A stretch of 64,000 bases of DNA, taken from positions 1 to 64,000 of the forward strand of contig NZ_QEKW01000020.1 of assembly GCF_003096675.1 (NCBI RefSeq), read 5' to 3'. This DNA is from Actinomycetospora cinnamomea. GTDB taxonomy: Bacteria; Actinomycetota; Actinomycetes; Mycobacteriales; Pseudonocardiaceae. Numbering within the stretch: position 1 is the stretch's first letter; each line of letters opens with the position of its first letter. This document shows, one piece after another, positions 1 through 10,391 of this stretch. Below the pieces are notes generated by a model that did not search any database, was not told the DNA's origin, and saw only the letters and a program-made list of their open reading frames with translations. A program made the translations under genes and the position numbers.

Positions 1-92
1 CCAGCTTGTCGTGCCCACCCAGCACAATCCAGCCATCACCGGCCACCGAGCCGCGCAACGATCACCAACGTCAAGATCACGAAAGATCCGGG

Positions 93-1367
93 CTAGACCA
101 GGAACCGGAAGGCCGGCGAGCCCGGCTCGAGGGCCTCGATCTGCAGCGGCGAGCGAGCCATCCGCTCGAGCAGCGGCTCGAGGTCGTCACGGGACCCGAT
201 CTCCACGCCCACGAGCGCCGGGCCGGCCTCGCGGTTGTCGCGCTTGACGTACTCGAAGCGCGTGATGTCGTCGTCGGGACCGAGGACCTCGTCGAGGAAG
301 CGCCGCAGGGCCCCGGGCTCCTGGGGGAACTCGACGAGGAAGTAGTGCTTGAGCCCCTGGAAGCGCAGCGAGCGCTCGATGACCTCGGCGTAGCGCGAGA
401 CGTCGTTGTTGCCGCCGGAGACCACGACGACGACGGTCTCGCCGGGCACGAGGTCCAGGCCCGGCCCGTCGGGGCGGATCGCGGCGCCGGCCAGGGCGCC
501 CGCGGGCTCGGCGATGATCCCGTCGGTCTGGTACAGCGCGAGCATCTCGGTGCACACGAGGCCCTCGTCGACGGCGACGAGCTCGGCGCCCGAGCGGCGG
601 ATCAGCGGGTAGGTCACGGCGCCGGCCTTGCGCACCGCCGCGCCGTCGACGAACCGGTCGAAGCCGTGCTCGTCGAGCACCACCGGGGTGCCGGCGTGCA
701 GGGCCGCCGCGACGTTGCGCGCCCCGGCGGGCTCGACGCCGACCACGCGGGTGCGCGGGTGCGTCGCCTGCAGCCAGGTCGCGGTGCCCGCGAGCAGGCC
801 CCCGCCGCCGACCGGCACGACGACGGTGTCGGGCGCGCGGCCCAGCTGCTCGACGATCTCGGCGACGACCGTGGCCTGGCCGGCGACGGTGCGCGTGTCG
901 TCGAACGCGGGCACCAGCGTCGCGCCGGTCTCCTCCGCCCACCGCGACGCCGCCGCCGACGCCTCGTCGTAGGTGTCGCCGTCGACCACCAGGTCGATCA
1001 TCTCGCCGCCGAGGGCCACGATCCGCTCGCGCTTCTGGCGCGGGGTGGTCGACGGGATCACCACACGCCCGGGCACGCGGTGCGCGGCGCAGGCGAACGC
1101 GAAGCCCTGGGCGTGGTTGCCGGCGCTCGCGCAGACGACCCCGGCCGAGCGGGCTTCGTCGTCGAGCTGGCTGATGAGGTTGTAGGCGCCGCGCAGCTTG
1201 TAGGAGCGGCCCACCTGCAGGTCCTCGCGCTTGAACCACACCTCGGTGCCCGTGAGGCCCGAGAGCCGCGCGTTGCGCTGCAGGGGCGTGCGCTCGGCGA
1301 TGCCCGACAGACGCTCCGACGCCGCGAGGACCTGCTTCTCGAACGTCGTGCCGTCGTGCCGTGCCAT
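93..1367 (-). CDS. ilvA: Threonine ammonia-lyase (biosynthetic threonine deaminase)
   Basis: PLP enzyme converting threonine to 2-oxobutanoate, the first step of isoleucine synthesis. The protein is 424 aa. The PLP lysine lies in RSYKLRGA (about K57), SAGNHAQG follows near residue 82, and the phosphate-binding glycine loop reads VGGGG. The C-terminal part (from about residue 335, YFLVEFPQEPGALRRFL) is a single ACT-like regulatory domain, as in the short corynebacterial-type IlvA, so feedback control by isoleucine is likely. I chose the ATG preceded by GGGGAG at good spacing; the open frame continues upstream without homology. It is transcribed divergently from the two-component genes. Function is secure, regulation inferred from the family. 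Confidence 0.95.
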   Translation of the reverse strand: MARHDGTTFEKQVLAASERLSGIAERTPLQRNARLSGLTGTEVWFKREDLQVGRSYKLRGAYNLISQLDDEARSAGVVCASAGNHAQGFAFACAAHRVPGRVVIPSTTPRQKRERIVALGGEMIDLVVDGDTYDEASAAASRWAEETGATLVPAFDDTRTVAGQATVVAEIVEQLGRAPDTVVVPVGGGGLLAGTATWLQATHPRTRVVGVEPAGARNVAAALHAGTPVVLDEHGFDRFVDGAAVRKAGAVTYPLIRRSGAELVAVDEGLVCTEMLALYQTDGIIAEPAGALAGAAIRPDGPGLDLVPGETVVVVVSGGNNDVSRYAEVIERSLRFQGLKHYFLVEFPQEPGALRRFLDEVLGPDDDITRFEYVKRDNREAGPALVGVEIGSRDDLEPLLERMARSPLQIEALEPGSPAFRFLV

Positions 1368-1499
1368 GCCCGCTCCCCGTGAACCGCCGGTTGATCCGTT
1401 CGATGGTAGGCGGACCCCCGGTGTGCCCTCGGGGCTGACCCCGATGGAGACCGGGGTCGGGTACGTCGAGACGCTGACGACGCGGGCCGTCGCGGCCCC

Positions 1500-1505
1500 T
1501 AGCGT
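1500..1505 (+). promoter_or_regulatory. -10 element for the sensor kinase gene (leaderless)
   Basis: TAGCGT lies seven bases before GTG 1513, the spacing expected when transcription begins at the start codon. It supports this GTG over the in-frame ATG at 1444, which has no ribosome binding site. Confidence 0.5.
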
Positions 1506-1512
1506 GCTCGGG

Positions 1513-2628
1513 GTGATCCCGGCTCCGCGTCCGTCGTGGTGGCCCCGCGCGGGCGACGTGGCGCTGGCGGGCGCGCTCGCCACGGCCTCGATCCTGGGCA
1601 CGGCGCTCACCGCGCGGCCTGACGACCGGCCCTGGTGGCCCGGCGGCGCCGCGCTCGTCGTGGCGGCCGCGACGGCCCTCGTCTGGCGGCACCGCGCGCC
1701 GGTGCTGGTGCTGGCCGCGACGCTGCTGACCGTCGCGCCCTACTACTGGATGGGCTACCCCGACGGGCCGGCGTCGCTGATGGTCGCCGTCGCGATGTAC
1801 ACCGTCGCCAGCCGCCTGAGCTGGCCGCGGTCGGTCGGGATCGGCGTGGTGCTGTTCGTGGTGTGGGTCGGGCTGGAGCGGGTGATCTCGTTCCGCGAGG
1901 TCGTCGTCGTGCCACCGGACCGCGACCGCTTCATGTGGATCATCGTCACCGTGGCCGTCGGGGTGGCCGTGGGCGGGCTGCGCCGTGGCCAGGCGGAGGC
2001 GGCGGAGCGTGCCGAGGAGCAGGCGCGCCGGCGCGTCGGGCAGGAGCGGCTGCGGCTCGCACGCGAGGTCCACGACGTCGTCTCGCACAGCCTGGCCATG
2101 ATCGCGGTGCAGGCCGGCGTGGGCGCGCACGTCGCCGATCGGCGACCCGAGCAGGCCGTGGCCGCCCTCCTCGAGATCAAGGAAGCGAGCCGTGCCGCGC
2201 TGGCGGAGCTGCGCACGACGCTCGCGGTGCTGCGCGAGGCCGAGTCCCCGGACGCGCCGGGCCTGCACCGCCTCGACGAGGTCGCGCGCGTGGCCGGGCT
2301 CGCCGGCGTCGGCGTGGAGGTGCGGGGGAGCGCGGGCGAGCTCGACCCGCCGGTGGACGGCGCCGCGTTCCGCATCGTGCGCGAGGCCGTGACCAACACC
2401 GTGCGCCACGCCCGCGACGCCCGCCGCGTGACCGTCGACCTCGAGCGCGACGCCGGCGAGCTGCGCCTGCGCGTGACCGACGACGGCGGCCCCACCGACC
2501 CCGTCAGCCCGGGCCACGGGCTGCGCGGCCTCGCCGAGCACGCCGCCGCGATCGGCGGGCGCTCGTCGGCGACGCCCGGCCCGGACGGGTTCGTCGTGGA
2601 GGCCGCCCTCCCGTTGGTGTCGCGGTGA
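1513..2628 (+). CDS. Two-component sensor histidine kinase, NarL/DesK type
   Basis: Membrane sensor kinase of about 371 aa. Several hydrophobic segments in the first 150 residues are followed by a short coiled linker (QAEAAERAEEQARRR). The HisKA_3 dimerisation box REVHDVVSH holds the phospho-acceptor histidine, and a HATPase domain has the N-box EAVTNTVRHA and the G-box GHGLRGL. No large extracellular domain is visible, so the signal is probably sensed within the membrane. The start is placed at GTG 1513 because of the upstream -10; ATG 1444 is an alternative. The stop overlaps the start of the response regulator (GTGA), so the two are co-translated. The signal cannot be told from sequence. 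Confidence 0.9.
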   Translation: MIPAPRPSWWPRAGDVALAGALATASILGTALTARPDDRPWWPGGAALVVAAATALVWRHRAPVLVLAATLLTVAPYYWMGYPDGPASLMVAVAMYTVASRLSWPRSVGIGVVLFVVWVGLERVISFREVVVVPPDRDRFMWIIVTVAVGVAVGGLRRGQAEAAERAEEQARRRVGQERLRLAREVHDVVSHSLAMIAVQAGVGAHVADRRPEQAVAALLEIKEASRAALAELRTTLAVLREAESPDAPGLHRLDEVARVAGLAGVGVEVRGSAGELDPPVDGAAFRIVREAVTNTVRHARDARRVTVDLERDAGELRLRVTDDGGPTDPVSPGHGLRGLAEHAAAIGGRSSATPGPDGFVVEAALPLVSR

Positions 2629-3335
2629 TCCGGGTCGCGCTGGCCGACGACCAGCAGCTCGTGCGCGCCGGCCTGCGGGTGCTGCTGGAGACCGAGGACG
2701 GCTTCACCGTGGTGGGGGAGGCCGCGGACGGGGAGCAGGCGGTCGCCCTGGTGCGCGCCGAGCACCCGGACGTCGTCGTCATGGACGTGCGCATGCCCGG
2801 GGTCGACGGGCTGACCGCGCTCGAGACGATCGTCGCCGACCCGGACCTGGCCGCGACCGCGGTGCTCGTGCTCACGACCTTCGACCTCGACGAGTACGTC
2901 TACCGGGCCCTGCGCGGCGGTGCGGCCGGGTTCCTGCTCAAGGACGCCGAGCCCGCGGATCTGGTGCGCGCGATCGCGTTGGTCACCCGCGGGGACGCGC
3001 TGCTCGCCCCGGCGGTGACGCGGCGGCTGATCGCCGAGTTCGCCGGGCGCCCGCAGCCCGTCGTGCCCGCGGCGCACCTCGACGTCCTCACCCCGCGCGA
3101 GCGGGAGGTGCTGGCGCTGGTCGGCGGCGGGCTGGCCAACGACGAGATCGCCGCTCGCCTCGTCATCAGCCCGGCCACCGCCCGCACCCACGTCGGGCGC
3201 CTGCTGACCAAGCTCGACGCCCGCGACCGCGCCCAGCTCGTCGTCGTCGCCTACGAGACGGGGCTCGTCACCCCGGGATGCGCATCGCTCACGAGGGCGC
3301 AGCCGATCCCGGGGTCGGTACGCCTGCGGACGTAG
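2625..3335 (+). CDS. LuxR/NarL-family response regulator
   Basis: Partner of the preceding kinase, 236 aa. The receiver domain carries the acidic pocket ADDQ, the phosphorylated aspartate in VVMDVRMPG and the switch lysine in LLKD. A LuxR-type helix-turn-helix follows (LTPREREVLALV to SPATARTHVGRLLTKL). The GTG start is shared with the kinase stop (GTGA). The C-terminus is about 15 residues longer than usual after the recognition helix. Targets are unknown; the multicopper oxidase gene immediately downstream is a candidate, by position only. Confidence 0.93.
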   Translation: MIRVALADDQQLVRAGLRVLLETEDGFTVVGEAADGEQAVALVRAEHPDVVVMDVRMPGVDGLTALETIVADPDLAATAVLVLTTFDLDEYVYRALRGGAAGFLLKDAEPADLVRAIALVTRGDALLAPAVTRRLIAEFAGRPQPVVPAAHLDVLTPREREVLALVGGGLANDEIAARLVISPATARTHVGRLLTKLDARDRAQLVVVAYETGLVTPGCASLTRAQPIPGSVRLRT

Positions 3336-3395
3336 GCCCGGGACACGTCGTCACGCCGACGACGGCGACCCCCGGACGTCGCGACGCTCCTCGGC

Positions 3396-4886
3396 GTGTC
3401 CCCGCTGTCCCGGCGCCGCTTCCTCGGCGCCTCGCTCGCCGCGGCCGGCGCCGCGGCGGTCGCCTCCGTGGCCGGCTGCGCCTCCGGCCCCCCGACGGTG
3501 CGCCCGCCGGCGACGCCGCGCCCGCTCGCGATCCCGCCGCTCGCCCCGTCGACCCGCGACGCCGCCGGCCGCCGGGTCGTCGAGCTGGTCGCCGCGCCGG
3601 GCACCCACGAGTTCCTGCCCGGCCTCGCGACCCCGACCTGGGGCTACGGCGGCCTGCCGTTCGGCGGCCCGACCGTGCGGGCGCGGCGCGGCGAGGAGGT
3701 CGTGCTGCGGGTGACCAACCGCCTGCCCGAGACCACGACGACCCACTGGCACGGCGCCACCCTCCCCGCCCGCGCCGACGGCGGCCCCCACCAGCCGATC
3801 CCGCCCGGCGGCACCTGGGAGGCCTCCTGGCGCCTCGACCAGCCCGCGGCGACGCTCTGGTACCACCCCCACCCGCACGGGCGGACCGAGCGCCACGTGC
3901 ACCGCGGCCTCTGCGGGCTCTTCCTCGTCGACGACGACGTCCCGGTCGACCTGCCCGCCCGCTACGGCGTCGACGACGTGCCGCTCGTGCTCACCGACCG
4001 CAGCTTCACCCCGGACGGCGCGTTCGACGAGCAGCACCGCAACGCCGTCGGCCTGCTCGGCGACACGGTGCTGGTCAACAGCACGGTCGCGCCGTACCTC
4101 GACGTCACCACGACCCGGGTGCGGCTGCGCGTGCTCAACGCCTCGCCCGCCCGCAGCTACCGGGTCGTGCTCGACGACGAGACCCCGCTGACCCTCGTCG
4201 GCACCGACGGCGGCCTGCTCCCCGCGCCGCGGGTCGTCGACGGCGTCGTCCTCACGCCGGGGGAGCGGGCCGAGGTGGTGGTCGACCTCGTCCCCGGCCG
4301 GCGGCGGGTGCTGCGCTCGGTGTCGCACGACCTCGGCGCGGTCAACGGCGTCACGCGGGCCGCGGGGGCGCACGACTCGTTCGACCTGCTCGAGCTCCGG
4401 CCCGCCCCGCGCCTCGAGCCCTCGCCGCCGCTGCCCGCGCGCCTGTCGCGGGAGGCCCCGCTCGCCGAGGCGGCCGCCGCGCGCACCCGCCGCTTCACGC
4501 TGTCGCACGACCGCATCAACGGGCTCGCGATGGACATGACCCGGGTGGACGAGGTCGTCCCGGTCGCGGCGACGGAGATCTGGGAGTTCACCAACCGCCA
4601 CACGCTCCCGCACAACATGCACGTCCACGACGCGCGGATGCAGGTCCTCGAGCGCGGCGTCCCGGCCGCCGAGCGGCCCTGGAAGGACACGGTCGCCGTC
4701 CCGCCCGCCCGTACCGTCCGCGCGCTCGTGCGCGTGGGCCCGCACGCCGACCCGGAGGTGCCCTACATGCTCCACTGCCACCTGCTGCGCCACGAGGACG
4801 ACGGGATGATGCTCCAGTTCCTCGTCGTCGCCCCCGGCCAGCGGCCCGCGACGACCATCACCGGGGCCCACGATGACCACGGCTGA
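3396..4886 (+). CDS. Tat-exported multicopper oxidase (lipoprotein)
   Basis: Periplasm-side copper oxidase of 496 aa. A twin-arginine signal SRRRFLG (residues 5-11) precedes a hydrophobic stretch and a lipobox-like AGC (Cys28), so a Tat lipoprotein is likely. All four copper-ligand motifs are present: HWHG (H117, H119), WYHPHPHG, LPHNMHVHD and the C-terminal HCHLLRHEDDGMM, which supplies T1 and T2/T3 ligands. This matches the bilirubin oxidase/CotA/CueO superfamily; a cuprous oxidase or metal-detoxifying role is plausible but unproven. The GTG start gives a complete signal peptide. The 3' end overlaps the next gene by 14 bases. Confidence 0.92.
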   Translation: MSPLSRRRFLGASLAAAGAAAVASVAGCASGPPTVRPPATPRPLAIPPLAPSTRDAAGRRVVELVAAPGTHEFLPGLATPTWGYGGLPFGGPTVRARRGEEVVLRVTNRLPETTTTHWHGATLPARADGGPHQPIPPGGTWEASWRLDQPAATLWYHPHPHGRTERHVHRGLCGLFLVDDDVPVDLPARYGVDDVPLVLTDRSFTPDGAFDEQHRNAVGLLGDTVLVNSTVAPYLDVTTTRVRLRVLNASPARSYRVVLDDETPLTLVGTDGGLLPAPRVVDGVVLTPGERAEVVVDLVPGRRRVLRSVSHDLGAVNGVTRAAGAHDSFDLLELRPAPRLEPSPPLPARLSREAPLAEAAAARTRRFTLSHDRINGLAMDMTRVDEVVPVAATEIWEFTNRHTLPHNMHVHDARMQVLERGVPAAERPWKDTVAVPPARTVRALVRVGPHADPEVPYMLHCHLLRHEDDGMMLQFLVVAPGQRPATTITGAHDDHG

Positions 4887-5349
4887 GCGCGGGGGCCGCG
4901 GGGCCGCGGTCGGCCTGTTCCGCGCCGTCACCGTGCTGCACGCGGCGATGACCGTCGTCCAGGCGCTCGCCGCCGGCGCGGTGCTGCAGGCGTCGCTCGC
5001 CGGGTTCCTCGTCCACCAGGCCGTCGGCGGCACCCTGCTGCTGGTCGCCGTGGCCCAGGTGGCGGTCGCCGTGCTGGCCTGGCGCCCCGGGCGGCTGCCG
5101 CCCTGGCCGATCGCCATCGCCGCGGGCCTCGTCGTCGGCGAGGTCGCGCAGGTCGCGCTGGGGTTCACCGGCGTCCTCGCCGTCCACGTCCCGCTCGGGG
5201 TCGCGATCGTCGGCACCGCCGTGGCCCTGGCCGTCTGGGCCGTGCGGGCGCGCCCCGGGCCCCGGGAAGGGTCGGTGATCGCGCCCGCTGCTCCGGGCAC
5301 CCCACCTCCTCATCGGGCGCAGCGAGCACCCGGAGCGATCACCGGGTGA
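4873..5349 (+). CDS. Small integral membrane protein co-encoded with the multicopper oxidase
   Basis: 158 aa with four predicted transmembrane helices (segments beginning near GLFRAVTVLHAA, HQAVGGTLLLV, WPIAIAAGLVVGEV and PLGVAIVGTAVAL) and a charged, proline-rich tail. ATG 4873 lies inside the oxidase gene, so translation is coupled. The helix layout resembles small cytochrome-like or DoxX-like membrane proteins, but I see no conserved haem or catalytic residues beyond two histidines. It may anchor or supply electrons or copper to the oxidase; this is inferred from overlap alone. Confidence 0.8.
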   Translation: MTTAERGGRGAAVGLFRAVTVLHAAMTVVQALAAGAVLQASLAGFLVHQAVGGTLLLVAVAQVAVAVLAWRPGRLPPWPIAIAAGLVVGEVAQVALGFTGVLAVHVPLGVAIVGTAVALAVWAVRARPGPREGSVIAPAAPGTPPPHRAQRAPGAITG

Positions 5350-5379
5350 GCGTGCGCGACCCCGGTCCTCGGCTCGCGC

Positions 5380-5396
5380 CCCCCGCTTGTCGGGGG
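5380..5396. terminator. Possible terminator hairpin after the oxidase operon
   Basis: Six-base C/G stem (5380-5385 with 5391-5396) and a five-base loop, just before the next gene. There is no T-run, which is normal for this GC range. Confidence 0.3.
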
Positions 5397-5441
5397 CCGG
5401 TGCTCTCCCTTGCGCGATGGCATCGAGGACGGGAGACGGCG

Positions 5442-5837
5442 ATGAAGGTGCTGGTGGCCCCGGCCCAGACCCAGGGCGCGCGGAGGGGGGACTTCCACCA
5501 CGCCGTGGAGGGCGAACTGGTGCGCATCGATCCGCCCTGCGCGGCCGACCGCCGCGATCCCGACGGTCGCTGCGGGTGTGGGCGCGCCTTCGCCGGCCTC
5601 AACTCCGCCCGGGCGACGACGACGGCGCGGGTCGCCGACCTCCCGCTGAGCCGCGCCGACGTGGTGGAGGCCCTGCGGTCGAGCCTGGCGCAGCAGGGGT
5701 GGGATCCCGCCGAGGCGGCGCAGGAGGCCGACGACCTGCTCCGCACGGTCGCCGACGTGCCGGTCGGCACCGTCTACGGGCGGCGGTTGTCGAAGCTCGT
5801 CGCACTGCGCACGACGGAGGAGACCGCGTCGGGGTGA
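5442..5837 (+). CDS. Conserved hypothetical protein with a Cys cluster
   Basis: 131 aa, soluble, family not recognised. The N-terminal half (MKVLVAPAQTQGARRGDF, then PPC and GRCGCGRAFAG) is a compact beta-rich segment with four cysteines. The second half is helical (SRADVVEALRSSL, EAAQEADDLLRTV). The ATG is preceded by GGGAGACGGCG at proper spacing, better supported than the upstream open frame. It stands alone between the oxidase operon and htpG. The cysteines suggest metal or Fe-S binding, but nothing confirms this. Confidence 0.75.
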   Translation: MKVLVAPAQTQGARRGDFHHAVEGELVRIDPPCAADRRDPDGRCGCGRAFAGLNSARATTTARVADLPLSRADVVEALRSSLAQQGWDPAEAAQEADDLLRTVADVPVGTVYGRRLSKLVALRTTEETASG

Positions 5838-5868
5838 TCGGGGCCGCGAGCGGCGCGCGGCGCGCGGA

Positions 5869-5874
5869 TATCGT
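5869..5874 (+). promoter_or_regulatory. -10-like element upstream of htpG
   Basis: TATCGT lies about 27 bases ahead of the strong ribosome binding site (AGGAGGAG) of htpG. I saw no inverted repeat of the CIRCE or HAIR type next to it. Confidence 0.35.
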
Positions 5875-5907
5875 GGTCGGCGCACGCCGAGCAGGAGGAG
5901 AGGACGC

Positions 5908-7763
<1,856 letters not shown>

Positions 7764-7764
<1 letters not shown>

Positions 7765-8813
7765 TGGCGGAACCGGCGGCGCCGGTCCTCCTGGGCGTCG
7801 ACAGCTTCGTCGCACGGGTCACCGAACCCGACAGCGGGCGGGAGATCGGGCCCGAGGAGCGTTTCGAGCACCTGCTCGAGGAGATCGCGCTCGCCGACCG
7901 CGTCGGCCTGCACTCCTACGGCGTCGGCGAGCACCACCGCAGCGAGTACTACGACGCGGCGCCCGCGGTGATCCTCGCCGCCGCGGCGGCGCGCACCGAG
8001 CAGATCCGGCTGCGCAGCGCGGTGACGGTGCTGTCGGCGGCCGACCCGGTGCGGGTGTTCCAGGAGTTCGCGACGATCGACCTCATCTCGCGGGGACGGG
8101 TCGACCTCGTCGTCGGGCGGGGCTCGTTCGTCGAGGCGTTCCCGCTGTTCGGGCTCGCCTTCGACGACTACGACGAGCTCTTCACCGAGAAGCTGGACCT
8201 GCTGCTCAAGATCAACTCCTCGCCCGTCGTCACCTGGTCGGGCAAGCATCGCCCGGCCCTGCACGACCAGCCCGTCTACCCGCGCCCGGCCCAGGAACGG
8301 CTGCCGATCTGGGTCGGCGTCGGGGGCACGCCCGAGTCGTTCGCCCGCGCGGGCCTGCTCGGCCTGCCGCTGATGATCGCGATCATCGGCGGGGAGCCCC
8401 GGCAGTTCGCCCCCCTGGTCGATCTCTACCGCCGCGCGGGCGAGCACGCCGGGCACCCGCCGGAGGCCCTGCGGGTCGGCCTGCACTGCTTCGGGTTCCT
8501 GGGCGACGACGTCGCCAAGGCGACGAACGCCTTCTACCCCGGCTGGGAGGAGATGTTCACGACGGTCGCCGCGGAGCGGGGCGGGATGCCCCCGACACGG
8601 CGCGCGTTCGACGCGATGCGCGGGCCGGACGGGGCGTTCTTCGTCGGCGACCCGCGGACGGTGGCCGACAAGGTCCTGCGGGTGGCCGAGCAGCTCGGCG
8701 GCGTCGAGCGGATCAACCTGCAGATGACCAACCCGCGCCTGCGCCACGAGGACCTGCTGCACTCCATCGAGCTGCTGGGCACCGAGGTCGCGCCGCTGGT
8801 GGCGAAGGGCTGA
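7764..8813 (+). CDS. LLM-class flavin-dependent oxidoreductase
   Basis: TIM-barrel bacterial-luciferase-like monooxygenase, 349 aa. Family signatures are GVGEHHRSEYYDAAPAV, the RGRVDLVVGRGSF region and the active-site loop around GLPLMIAIIGGEP. It probably uses FMNH2 or F420; the sequence resembles the atypical 2I7G-type LLM subgroup, whose substrates are undefined. The ATG overlaps the htpG stop. No flavin reductase lies nearby, so reduced flavin would come from elsewhere. Confidence 0.88.
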
Positions 8814-8815
8814 CG

Positions 8816-9035
8816 GTCCGGGCAGGGGCTTCCAGCGCAGGTCGGGAAAGCGGGCGAAACCGCGGTCGGTGGTCACCCACGTCGCCCCGTGCTCCATCGC
8901 GAGGGCCGCGTGGAAGGCGTCGGGCACGACGTCGCCCCGCGCCCCGACGTCGCGGCAGAGGCGGCTGAAGATCGTCCAGTGCCGGGTGCCGGGACGGACT
9001 GCACGGTGCACATCGAGCTCGGCCCAGCACGGCAT
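8816..9035 (-). pseudogene. Remnant of a VapC-type PIN-domain toxin (C-terminal half)
   Basis: Reading the minus strand from about 9035, the translation contains VPDAFHAALAMEHGATWVTT, then DRGFARFPDLRWKPL, which is the canonical C-terminal half of VapC toxins (two of the four catalytic acidic residues, D in PDAF and D in TTDRGF). The N-terminal half with the first acidic residue is absent, no VapB antitoxin is adjacent, and the frame runs without a stop into the antisense of the neighbouring oxidoreductase gene. It is therefore a decayed fragment. Apart from it, the 8814-9170 gap holds only the hemerythrin gene's upstream region. Confidence 0.6.
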
Positions 9036-9170
9036 CCCCCGCGGGCCGCGCGACGGTCATCGCTCGGTCCTCCCGTCGACCGGGGCCTTACCCCGCGCGA
9101 CGTCCGGGTAGCCGGGCGAGACGTCGACCGCACGGCGCACCACCACAGCTCCACCCTGCAGGAGGCCGTC

Positions 9171-9737
9171 ATGGCTGACCAGCGCACCGACCTCGATGTC
9201 GTCGACGAGCTCACCACCGACCACCGCGAGGCCCTCGAGATCCTCGACCGCCTCGGCACGACGCTGGACCCCGAGGAGCGCCGCGACCTCGCCGACACCG
9301 TGATCGGTGAGCTGGTGCGGCACTCGGTGGCCGAGGAGATGTACGTCTACCCGGCCATGCGGGAGCACCTGTCCGACGGCCGCGAGGTCACCGAGCACGA
9401 TGCCGAGGAGCACAAGGAGCTCGAGCGGGTCATGAAGGAGCTCGAGTCGACGAAGACCGGCGACCCGCGCTTCGACGAGCTCGTGTCCGACCTCGCCGAG
9501 AAGCTCCGCCACCACGTGCACGACGAGGAGGACGAGCAGTTCCCCCGCCTGCGCGAGCAGCTGCCGCGGGAGACGCTCGTCGACCTGCGGGAGCAGGTGG
9601 ACCGGGCGAAGAAGCTCGCGCCGACGCGGCCGCACCCGGACGCGCCGAACGCCGAGCTGTTCCACAAGATGGCGGGCCCCGGCGTCGGGATGGTGGACCG
9701 GATGCGCGACAAGCTCTCCGGACGGTCGCGGAGCTGA
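9171..9737 (+). CDS. Hemerythrin HHE domain protein
   Basis: 188 aa. A hemerythrin-like four-helix bundle has di-iron ligands in TTDHREAL, GELVRHSVAEEMYVYP, EHDAEEHKELE and LRHHVHDEEDEQFP. Such proteins bind oxygen or sense redox or NO. A 40-residue tail rich in proline and basic residues follows, ending DRMRDKLSGRSRS. GGAGG precedes the ATG; the longer open frame upstream lacks homology. It is a single-gene unit, convergent with the lipoprotein gene of the adjacent operon. Confidence 0.9.
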   Translation: MADQRTDLDVVDELTTDHREALEILDRLGTTLDPEERRDLADTVIGELVRHSVAEEMYVYPAMREHLSDGREVTEHDAEEHKELERVMKELESTKTGDPRFDELVSDLAEKLRHHVHDEEDEQFPRLREQLPRETLVDLREQVDRAKKLAPTRPHPDAPNAELFHKMAGPGVGMVDRMRDKLSGRSRS

Positions 9738-9767
9738 CCGGCCACGGGGGCGAGGGCCGCCGGTTCG

Positions 9768-10391
9768 TCAGATCCGTCCCTCCCAGAAGACGAAGGAGCC
9801 CGGCACCTCGTCGCTGCCCGGGACGTCCTCACCCCCCGCGGTCTGGTCCGCCTTGGCCACCTCGACGGTGACCTCGGTGGGCCCGGGGTCGGGGAGGGCG
9901 AAGCGCAGCGGGACGACCCGCTCCTCGCCGGGGGCGAGGGTCCCCGAGAGCCCGTCGTCGACCGACGGGGCCTCCCGGTCCTCGGGCACCGTCACGTCCA
10001 CGCCGAACCGGGACAGGTCCTCCGGCACCGGCGTGCCGTTGCGCACGGTGACCGTGACCTCGAGGGTTCGCGGGAACGGCGCCCCGGCCACCGCCGGACC
10101 GGCGACCGGGCCGGCCACGGTGACCGCGTTGCCGTCGCCGAAGACGTGCGTGGCCCCGTACGCGAGCACCGGCGCCTCGGGTTCCGCGGCCGCGGCGTCG
10201 TCCTCGGCCGGGGACGCGGCCGGCGCCGGCGTCGAGGCGGGTGCCGATGGTGGCGGCGGTGCCTGCGGTGCGGACGAGCACGCCGCGCCGAGGACGAGCG
10301 CGGTCGCCGCGCCGAGGGTCCCGAGCGCGGAGGCCCACGGGCGACGTCGACGCGCACCAAGGCTCCGGGTGGGGGCCGCCGTCTCAGCCAT
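9768..10391 (-). CDS. Secreted lipoprotein, last gene of the diaminopropionate/NRPS operon
   Basis: 207 aa. A basic N-terminus, a hydrophobic helix and the lipobox LGAAC (Cys near 38) predict a lipid-anchored extracytoplasmic protein. A 40-residue Pro/Ala linker leads to one beta-sandwich domain (VTVTVRNGTPVPEDLSRFGV, then a GEERVVPLRFALP segment) that resembles DUF4352-like immunoglobulin folds. Its ATG overlaps the stop of the SbnB-like gene by eight bases, so it belongs to the operon. It could hold, export or confer self-protection against the product; none of this is shown by sequence. Confidence 0.82.
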   Translation of the reverse strand: MAETAAPTRSLGARRRRPWASALGTLGAATALVLGAACSSAPQAPPPPSAPASTPAPAASPAEDDAAAAEPEAPVLAYGATHVFGDGNAVTVAGPVAGPAVAGAPFPRTLEVTVTVRNGTPVPEDLSRFGVDVTVPEDREAPSVDDGLSGTLAPGEERVVPLRFALPDPGPTEVTVEVAKADQTAGGEDVPGSDEVPGSFVFWEGRI

